This document shows positions 55,850 to 64,000 of a DNA stretch of 64,000 nucleotides, one piece after another. The notes under the pieces were generated by a model, which saw nothing but the letters and a program-made list of their open reading frames with translations, was not told the DNA's origin and made no database searches. Positions within the stretch are counted from its first letter, which is position 1; the number at the start of each line of letters is the position of its first letter. Origin of the DNA: Mariannaea sp. PMI_226 (taxonomy: Eukaryota > Ascomycota > Sordariomycetes > Hypocreales > Nectriaceae); assembly GCA_024336345.1 (NCBI GenBank), contig JANFOG010000001.1:4340001-4404000 (forward strand), given 5' to 3'. Position numbers and translations under genes: made by a program.

Positions 55850-57471
55850 ATGGCCTCTTTCTTTTCTGATACGATTTCCAATCCTCGTTTCCAGCTGTTT
55901 GCTACAGCTGTATTGTCTGGAGCCACAGTAGCATCCTTGCTACTTGGCTACCAGGCTCTCGAGAGAGATGAGAGGGTCTCTGAATTGAAAAACTCCATTC
56001 CACGAGATGACTCTGAGCTGCAAAGAGTTTGTGCCCATCTCTTTTACCCCCACTACCCACCATCCACCACTCACCACTTCATCACGTTTCAATATCATAT
56101 TTCTATCGTAGACTTACACGTATATTTTAGTTAACTAGCTATGGTGGCTCATATGTACCCCCTGTTGACAAGGAAGATGCACGCAATCAAGAACTAGCCC
56201 GCCGCGCAATAGCTGGCGACTTTGACGAGGAGCTCATCCTCGAGCAACTGGCGCGGAACCGAGTCTTCCTGACCCCAGAAGGCTTGGAAAAGCTGCGCAA
56301 CTCGTTCGTGGTCGTTGTGGGATGCGGCGGTGTTGGTTCTCACTGCGCTGCGTCCTTGGTGCGGTCAGGCCTGTCAAAAGTTCGCTTGATAGACTTTGAC
56401 CAGGTTACTCTGAGTTCCCTGAACCGCCACGCCGTGGCCACCCTGGCTGATGTGGGAACTTCCAAGGTGCATTGCCTTCAGCGAAGGCTCATGGCTATTG
56501 CACCCTGGGTTCAGTATGACTTGCGGCAGGAAAAGTTCGACGGCGACGTTGCAGAGCGCTTGTTGGGCCCCTGGGCTCAGGACGGCCGCGCCCCTGACTT
56601 TATCATTGATGCCATCGACAACATCGAGACCAAGGTCGCCCTCCTAAAGTACTGCTACGATAACAAGCTGCCCGTCATCAGCGCCATGGGAGCAGGTTGC
56701 AAGAGTGACCCTACCCGGATCGTTGTTGGTGACATCGGAACCACAAAGGACGACGGACTATCACGGGCAACTCGGCGGCGACTCAAGCTTCTGGGCGTTA
56801 CCAGCGGCATCCCCACAGTCTACTCAACCGAAGCTGGTGGCGAAGGAAAAGCGGAACTACTGCCTCTTCCCGAAGAAGAGTTCCAGAAGGGCCGCGTGGA
56901 GCAGCTTGCACCAATGTCTGACTTTCGCGCGCGAATCCTCCCAGTGCTAGGAACAATGCCCTCTATTTTCGGCCTCACCGTTGCCAACCACGTCATACTC
57001 AGCATTACCGGCTACCCGCTTGATTATGTCCCCGCCAAGGGACGGGACCGTATGTACGAAGGTATTCTGGGTGCTGTTCAGGGGTTCGAAGACAAGCTAG
57101 CCCGCCTCACCGACGGTGGTGACACGGTCGGCCTCAAGGTGCCTCTCACTCTTGGCGAGGTGTCTTTCCTGGTCGAGGAGCTATATCGCAGCCGCAGTGC
57201 CATCACCGGCATTCCCACAAAGTTGGTTCTCATCCGATGGCGCAGACCCACGAGCAGTAGCATGAAGGTATTGGGCGAGGGCAAAGATGTCCAGAAATGG
57301 TCGACCTTGAAGCTGCGAGACCTCGTCTGCATGACCAAGGAGGAAGCCATCCGTCACGAAAAGGAAATTTTCCGGGCAGGAAAGCCCCTGGAAGAGCTGT
57401 ACGACGCAGCTACGATTAAGAATGTAGAAGCCAAGCAGAGAGAAGCCCAGCAATATGAGGCGTTTCATTGA
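55850..57471 (+). CDS. TCD1: tRNA threonylcarbamoyladenosine dehydratase (Tcd1/Tcd2, ThiF/E1-like)
   Basis: Exons 55850-56026 and 56131-57471 (intron 104 bp) encode 505 residues, joining DSELQR|LTSYGGSYVPPVDKED. A single membrane helix near the N-terminus (FQLFATAVLSGATVASLLLGY) fits an outer-mitochondrial-membrane anchor, as in yeast Tcd1/Tcd2 (429 and 447 residues). The ThiF domain carries the nucleotide-binding VVVGCGGVGSHCAASLVRSG, LIDFDQVTLSSLNRHA, the IIDAIDNIETKVALL segment and SAMGAGCKSDPTRI. The enzyme uses ATP to cyclise t6A at position 37 of ANN-decoding tRNAs to ct6A. A helical C-terminus of about 100 residues follows the catalytic core. I cannot choose between the Tcd1 and Tcd2 names. 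Confidence 0.9.
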
Positions 57472-60400
57472 TTTGGCAAACACGATGGTTTGATTCCCTG
57501 GTCAAAAAAAAGTTGTGGTCGTGTATTTATATATATCATTCAAACATAGATTTTGGAACTTGAAGAAATGAAATGCAATTTGTGACTGGTCAAATTTCAC
57601 TACATATATCAATCAATGTTGGAACATCGACCTTCAGATTGATTTGATATCGCTCCAGTTTCGGAGATACGTAACTGGTTCCATTCTCCAATTACATAGC
57701 CTAGAGGATATGAATAGTTTGGCAAGGAGCAGTAACACTGTAGCCTCATATATCAAGTTGCGATGTGCAAATGCTTGAATTAGATTGGAACTGTCCATAC
57801 TACTTCCTATCCTACACTTCAGCAACACTACGCATCACTAATTTGTACACTAGTTCACATAGCACAGACAAATTAAATTTCTCTCCAAGTGCCGTTTAGA
57901 ACTTAGCCTTTACAAGGTTTCTCCCACCATTCAGCTTCACACAAGCTGTGAGGCTCTTGCGGTAAGGGGCTAACAAGGTTATTGTTGTAGACGACGTGCC
58001 ATAAGAGTATAATGACAGTGGTAATTACCCTGAGTTTCTCGCAAGTTGAACGCAACGAAGTTGGTGTTCATGTCAATGAGAGATCCGTGACTTGAGGAAG
58101 GCCGTGAACGAGAAGGCCGCCAGCCAGCTCAGCTCAACTTCTTGCCTCGTCTGTCTCGAGGCACAAGTGATGATATAATCCGCTCACATACCAGTAACAC
58201 ATTTACCATAACTCGTTTCAACGGAATATATTACAATTCAAGAGAAATCAGCTTCCTGGTCAAGCGCCTGAGTCTACGAGCGCTTACAAAGAGTGAGTTT
58301 GTCCTTGTTTGAATAGATCTTAACAGAATCTTGTTTGTTTTAGTCTGCTACGTTTGATATCAATTCGTGGTATATCACTGAGGGGGTTTTGAAAAACTGG
58401 CCTCAATTGGTGTATGGGAGGGTTCACCAATAGATGATCGTCTTCAAATTCTAGATAGTCTATTGCAGGATAAGAAGCATACCACTTAGGTTCCTTCTGG
58501 AAAGCAATGATCTGTACACAAGTTTAAGATGTCTATGAGCTATTCTAAATTGCACCTTGCAGAAGTGTGTTGCAGACAATTATTGGCAGCAACTTTAGAC
58601 GTGTTGCGAATGGATATCTTGGGTTCTCAACTGACCACAAATTCAAGACAGATGGGGTAGCATAATATACAAACATAGAGTTTTGTCTTCATTTTAAATA
58701 ATATTTTGCGCGATTCATTTAGCAGGAACTTTGAACCCGTCAGTTATGATAGCTGGTTCGTCGATGGCCCTCTGGATCATAACCCAGTAACCCAACGGTC
58801 GGATTACTACTACTTCATAGAACTTAGGAGAGAAAATATCAAGGAATAATAAAAAATATACGGTACTGGCTTCTTTATTCGCGAAATTCTACAGTTCTTA
58901 ATATATTACTTGTTGTGGTTTCTCTTTTTTGCAAATCTATTCATGGTGCTCTACACGGAACAATTGCCTTCCATTATCTCTCCTACGCATATCGTTATAC
59001 TGCCAAACACTAACAGCGACTTCAGCGCCCAACAAGTTCTGAAACGTGACTGAATCGGTCAATGACGGTTGAGTGATTGGTTCGTTGTCTCTCCAGTTTG
59101 TTCAGGTTTGAAACGAGGCACACATCCTCTTCCGGCCGAAGGCGTGCGTTTTCATTCATGCATCAAAGGCCATGCCATGCATGCAGCTGGCAATCTGTCA
59201 AGAGTCTGGCAACATTTGCCTAAGCAACCGCCTCGCTTTTTTTTTTTTTTGTCGGTTCTCCATATCATCCTTTCTCTTGACTCATTGACTCATTCAGCGC
59301 AACAGCCCTACATTTTGCCTTTTTTTTTTTCCTTGTGTTGGCGATTGTCCACGTTGTCTGAAATATATCTTCTTGTCGCCTAAATAACTAACCCCTCCCC
59401 CTGTTCACACCCTCATCTACCCACCGGGCCGACGCGAGGGTTAGCGAAAAGGTGGCAGGGGGCTTTGGATTGACCAAATACCAACGACCACGTCCACTTT
59501 TGGCTACATACGTAGTATAGCTGGCACGTTTATTTTGCCTAACAAAGTCGAGTATGAGGCCTTTTATGCGTTTGCATTCGTTGTGTCTGAACCACATCAC
59601 CGAACCTCCGCTTGATCAATTAGTCCCCAGCCAATAAGGAACCCAACCCAACCACGCTGCAGGGCTGTATTCCTGGGGCCAAACAGACGTCTATGCTTGC
59701 ATTAGGGCGGTTGCCTCGTTGCCTCAAATAGTCAACGACGCACTCCCACAAGAGCTGATCTCTCTAAGCAGGACGATGTGCAAGAAAAGGGTGCAAGAAA
59801 AGGAGACGAGGTGGTTTCTGATTCAAGTTGGGCCAGAATCGGGCATGAATCTTGGCTCGGTCAGTGATCAGCAACAAGATGTGCCAGCATCATTCTGCTC
59901 TTTTCTCTTTTTTCTTCTTCTTTTTTTTTCCTTTTTATTGTTCTCGCTTAGTGTACAATTTGCCGAAGCAGTCAGTCAGTCGATTGAATTGCCGGAGCTG
60001 AACTGGGGGTGTAATAGGTAACCACGGCAATTGCATCTTCAGGATGAAAAAGCTCCTGATGTCACCCCATTTTGCCTGTGACTTGCACAGACTCCCGAAC
60101 AATATCATAGCACCACCCTAGGCTTCAAAACACGAGGCCAACAACGCTTACAGCCGGGTAGGTTCCCGTTCTGCACGTGTCGAGGGAATCTGTTCCCGGT
60201 GGTTGCATGCCCATTCCATGTTTGTACATAGTATGTAGCAAGTTTATTGTGTACTACTCTGTATGTAGTATTGCTGTTAGTTAGTGTGGGGGATTATCCA
60301 TATCATGGGCAGGTCATTCTCAGCATCATCATGATTGTCATTTTATGCCGAGGCGTGGCATGTCCAAAAAAGGCAGCATTGATATCTATCCTTGCTGCTG

Positions 60401-60550
60401 GCAGGATCTGCGGTGCGGCTGAATTGTGTCTGCACTTATAACTTTCCCCCCTTCTCTCCATCTCCACCAACAAAAGGCATCGCGTCCCGCGCAGTGCGCA
60501 GTTGCGCAGACAAGAGTTGTCCAGCCGAGGGAATTACGTGTCGTTCCCTC

Positions 60551-60569
60551 TTTTTTTTTTTTTTTTTTT
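60551..60569. repeat. Poly-T tract (19 T)
   Basis: A homopolymer run in non-coding DNA. It is a likely length-error site in assembly. Confidence 0.9.
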
Positions 60570-62971
60570 CAACCCTGACCAAAGAGAAAAGACAAAAAGG
60601 AAAAAAGAAAGGGAAAACAAAAGAGGAAACATGAAGAAAAAAGTGAGGCGGGTTGGGCGCACGCTACTCATCCTCCTGAACAGACGAGAAGGGCTGTGGT
60701 GATGCTACGTATCCGTCCAGGCAAGTTTCCGCGACAGCACGGTACCATCTACAGGCTGTATTATGATGGCGTCTTATTTCTCTCCGTATTATCAATCACC
60801 TTTCTATTAGTCAGATATTTTCTCACGGTGCAAAGCCTCGTCTCTGGAATCATAACGTTATTCTTAGGCTAGATATTTGCTGAGCTGGGTCCCATGCTTC
60901 CTGGAGGAGGGAGTCGCTTACTCTCAAAAGTGCAAAAAAGAACAAAAAAACGTTGCAGTCCTCTCTCCCGGCCGAGAGGCTCGGGGAACTCCCATGTGCG
61001 TTTAGCTGAACGCGCAACCCTGACGGACTGCAAAAGAGTTCCGAAGATCCGGGGTAGAAGAAGCCAATCGTTTCAAGTCTGTCAGAGTCATCATTATTAT
61101 GCCTGATCCTCCTGTCGTTTGCTGACACGCCGCTCGACGATGCGGTTGGCTCACTCGTCTAAGACTAACACATCCATTCAGAGGGCTCTGCTTCTAACCA
61201 TTCTCCCTTCTCTTGTTCACTTTGCCAATTGTATTTTTCTCTTGTTCCTTTTTCCCCCTCCTCCCTCTCAGCTCCCCTCAGCCACAAGCCCTGTTCCCCA
61301 TGCAGGTAGTCAGACGGACATCAGGATTGCCAACAATCCCACCGGGATGACCAATTCTCACCGCCGGTAACGAAACATCTGGACGAATAATTCCCTTTTC
61401 CACCCCGCTTATGGTACGGCTGCCTTGTAAGAAGAAGCCCCTCTGGTGTTAGTCTCCGCTCACCTCGGGACTTCCTCGCTCTCTTTCACATTGGGATCGT
61501 GTACAAAGTACTCCATTTAGACAGAATAGGACATGATTCATGGCATCACATGTTTTACTCCTCATGCATGGCTCCATTGCCTTATTACCAAAATAGGCTC
61601 ATTGATTGGCAAAAAGGAAAAGCATTATTTAGGCAACCTTTTTTGTGGCTCAGTTGGTGGCGGAAGGCAACCATGAACTGTTCCTGTCCTATAGTCTAGC
61701 GCACTGCAAAGCTTCGGATAGAGCGTCAAGTTTTGCCAGCTCAGAGCCTCGTCAAAGAAGGAATGGTGGAGTTCGTGGAAAAGGAGGGTGCATTCAATTT
61801 TTTCTCCTTCTTTCTTCTTCCTCCGTAGTCCAGGATGTTCCATGTCGGGGGCCAAGCTTGCGCATGTCCCTTCGAGTGGCGGTGAAGAGTCGAGCAATGG
61901 CCAAGTCTCGTTCTGTGGGATGTGAGGGGATTCAAGCCCTTCACCAAGCATGGAGCCTGGACCGCTCGTCGTGCAGGGTAGAATTGGGTCCATAACTCGT
62001 ATCGTTTTCTGTGAGTCTCTAGGACACGCTTGGCAGTCTTGTAGACTTTTCTAGAGCTTCTTCTCCGAGCAATACAGGCTATACTGCTCTCTTCGTCTGA
62101 TCTGTATCTGTCGTGCAATCTGCTCCCGAGTTGATATGAAGGCTCATCTTGCGGCTGGAGGGAACAATACATATAATTCAATGCATTGAATTCAGTTTTG
62201 CTTTCAATTTATGTGTTATTTATTGATTATGGGTATTTAGTTAAATTCCTGATTGTGCATGGTGTTTTCGACTGTTGATGGGTTTGTCGTGCCGTCAACG
62301 GTCGTTCCAACTTGTAACTCAACAAAGAAGAGCTTACGGCGCCAAAGATGTTTATAAAATGACAGACTCGGTACTGCGAGTACAAATTCCATAATATTTA
62401 TATTGGTACAGTTTCTACCTCCATCACTAACTCTTTTAAGTCTTGGGGAAAATGCGCTCTAGTAGAGGTTCATCACCGTATCCAGTCCTGATTAGTGTTA
62501 CACACGATGGTATAGTTTTGAGGCCCCCCATGCAACAAAAGCAACTAGATGCATATATAGTCTACTTTACCCAATATCATAGTAATTTCTGAAACACAAC
62601 AGTTAGCTACAACGCAATGGTGGTTACTCGACGTTCAGCCTTGTTGCCATACCTTCTTCAAAAACGCCAGCCCACCAGCCCCCAATTTGTAATTGCGCTC
62701 TCTCGCTATCTTCATGGAGAACCAACTATTAATAAAATTGTTTGGAGAAAATAAAGCATTGTCTAACCTCCTCAGAGCGGATTCCAAAGCAGCACTGATA
62801 GCGAAGTCTCGATATCTCTCTCTTATCCCCCTTCCCCTCCCCCCTTCTTCTTCGCCATCCCAACTTCCATCATTGCCGCCCCCACGGCTCCCACGCTCTC
62901 AGTGATTCGCCCCCACAATCACCCGCCAAAACCCATAGTCAAAACCAATTGTCTACGAAACTACGACAGAT

Positions 62972-62986
62972 ATGTTGACCGATCAT
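62972..62986 (+). other. Possible first coding exon of an unidentified gene
   Basis: ATG plus four codons (MLTDH) directly followed by GTAAGC, downstream of a CT-rich leader. No matching downstream exon is proven. CDC11 in this window begins the same way with a 15-nt exon. Confidence 0.2.
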
Positions 62987-64000
62987 GTAAGCTCCTTCAA
63001 CACTATCCCCTGCCTTCTCCTTAATTTTGTCCCCTTTTCCCCCCCAACTATCTCGTAATGCGTGTGTCTTGATATTCATCTTGGTCGCCCGGCGGCCGGA
63101 GGCGTTACGCCGAAGGCCCGAACCAGGCCGTCTGGAATCTCCAAAGGCCCTCCACGACTGACCAGCCCACGCCCAATGTCCAATATCAACACTATGCCCC
63201 CCTCCCTCCTCACTCATATCGCCACGCCGTATGGTGACGACTCCTGGAGATAACGCGTTCCGAAGGATGCCTTGTTCACTTTGTCCGAGCGGGAATACAC
63301 CCTCAATTGAAAAAAAAAAAATGGCATCACGACTCGCCTCCCTGCTTGTTACCTGTGCTTATTGGCCACCCGTAAGAGTTGATCCGAAGAAACACCCTCG
63401 CAAGGCAACCAGAGCCATGCTGCGAAGGGAAGCTCAAGAGCATGCTTCGACCGAGGCGCAGGTCAGAACTTTTCTTTGTTTCAACAAAAGTGCCATTACG
63501 ACATTTATTGATATTGTCATCATATTATTGCCTCTCGCATCCCGTATGACCGCAAGGGTGTCCTCGTGTACGCAAGCAGAGGGGGCGGAAGTTTCGCTCG
63601 CCCTCTGGCTGTGCTTTGTTTTTTTTTTTTTTGCCCCCCTGGAGGCATCCAATTTTTACTGCAGCGGCCGTACCGAACCTATAGCAATGGGCTCTCGGTC
63701 CACCGCACCAGGGCGCTTCGAACCCAGCCAAATCGCATCGATTTGGCCCGCGCAACGAAAATCAAACGAATGTATAGCATTCACGTCCCATCTTGACGCA
63801 CAATTGCGGGTTTTCTCCCAAGAATGGTACTGAGACCACGTTGGGAAACTCACAACTACCGGGAACAAGCCCAGCCTCGTTTCCCCAACTAGGTGGAGTG
63901 CATCGAGGTTGGGGGCCAGAGCAGCCAAAGCAGGGGTCCAATCTGCAGCTCGGGATATCGGATCTGCCATCCGCCCCCGGTCAACTACTTTGACGCCCTG

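Larger units (their letters stand above)
57472..64000. other. 6.5 kb gene-poor right end
   Basis: After the TCD 3' UTR, the sequence is A/T-rich to about 59.1 kb and then mixed with long homopolymer runs. Open frames are short and unsupported. A 58-codon open stretch without ATG lies at 58715-58890 on the minus strand. CT-rich tracts at 61.2 and 62.8 kb resemble promoters; the second precedes a possible 15-nt first exon. The window ends without a confirmed gene. Confidence 0.5.

Noticed and set aside
58716..58830. tRNA-like segment with CATAA anticodon-like loop
   Set aside because: Anticodon stem mismatches and no B-box; the interval is better described as an open stretch on the minus strand.
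61741..62181. 146-codon minus-strand frame
   Set aside because: No family resemblance and no fungal codon bias; probably chance.
63231..63833. 200-codon plus-strand frame near the right edge
   Set aside because: It runs through homopolymers and mixed low-complexity sequence; no domain or convincing splice structure.
1..64000. Secondary-metabolite cluster, transposon, CRISPR array, rRNA
   Set aside because: No PKS/NRPS, transposase, reverse transcriptase, regularly spaced repeats or rRNA sequence was recognised on either strand.

Overview
This is nuclear DNA of a filamentous ascomycete. I place it in the Sordariomycetes, most likely Hypocreales. Genes carry many short introns (about 50-120 bp) with GTAAGT/GTACGT-type donors, CTAAC/CTGAC branch sites and CAG/TAG acceptors. 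Promoters are pyrimidine-rich, and intergenic DNA is sprinkled with TAGGTACCTA-type palindromes. The genus is not resolved from sequence alone.

I find 19 protein-coding genes, rebuilt exon by exon so that introns close in frame. From left to right: FSH-family serine hydrolase (-), ATP synthase subunit j (-), NIPSNAP (+), Rogdi/Rav2 (-), RNase P/MRP subunit Pop7 (+), a DUF3237 protein (-), a 9.3 kb gene-poor stretch, an Och1-like GT32 mannosyltransferase (+), a mitochondrial-type acyl-CoA synthetase (+), ceramide synthase (-), a 5.6 kb gap, Bax-inhibitor-1 family protein (+), Cdc11-type septin (-), Hsv2-type PROPPIN (+), Ist3/Snu17 (-), dynein light intermediate chain (+), a Spata20/DUF255 protein (-), Atg29 (+), an Arb2-domain protein (+), a mitochondrial TPR-like membrane protein (-), a t6A dehydratase Tcd (+), and a 6.5 kb gene-poor right end.

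These are mostly conserved single-copy housekeeping genes. They do not form a biosynthetic cluster, and I see no transposon, CRISPR, rRNA or convincing tRNA. Themes recur without physical linkage beyond neighbour pairs. Mitochondrial functions include subunit j, NIPSNAP, the acyl-CoA synthetase, the TPR-like protein and Tcd. Membrane and organelle homeostasis is represented by Rogdi (V-ATPase assembly), ceramide synthase and the Bax-inhibitor protein. Autophagy is represented by Hsv2 and Atg29, about 11 kb apart. RNA metabolism is represented by Pop7, Ist3, the Arb2 protein and Tcd.

I saw no clear undescribed multi-gene system. The most notable signals are in gene structure. ATG29 has a 10-nt micro-exon and a start-stop (ATGTGA) element just upstream of its start. 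Several introns are a multiple of three long with no stop codon, so retention would keep the frame. CDC11 has a 15-nt first coding exon, the 61-aa subunit j is spread over four exons, and a palindromic motif is concentrated in one intergenic region.
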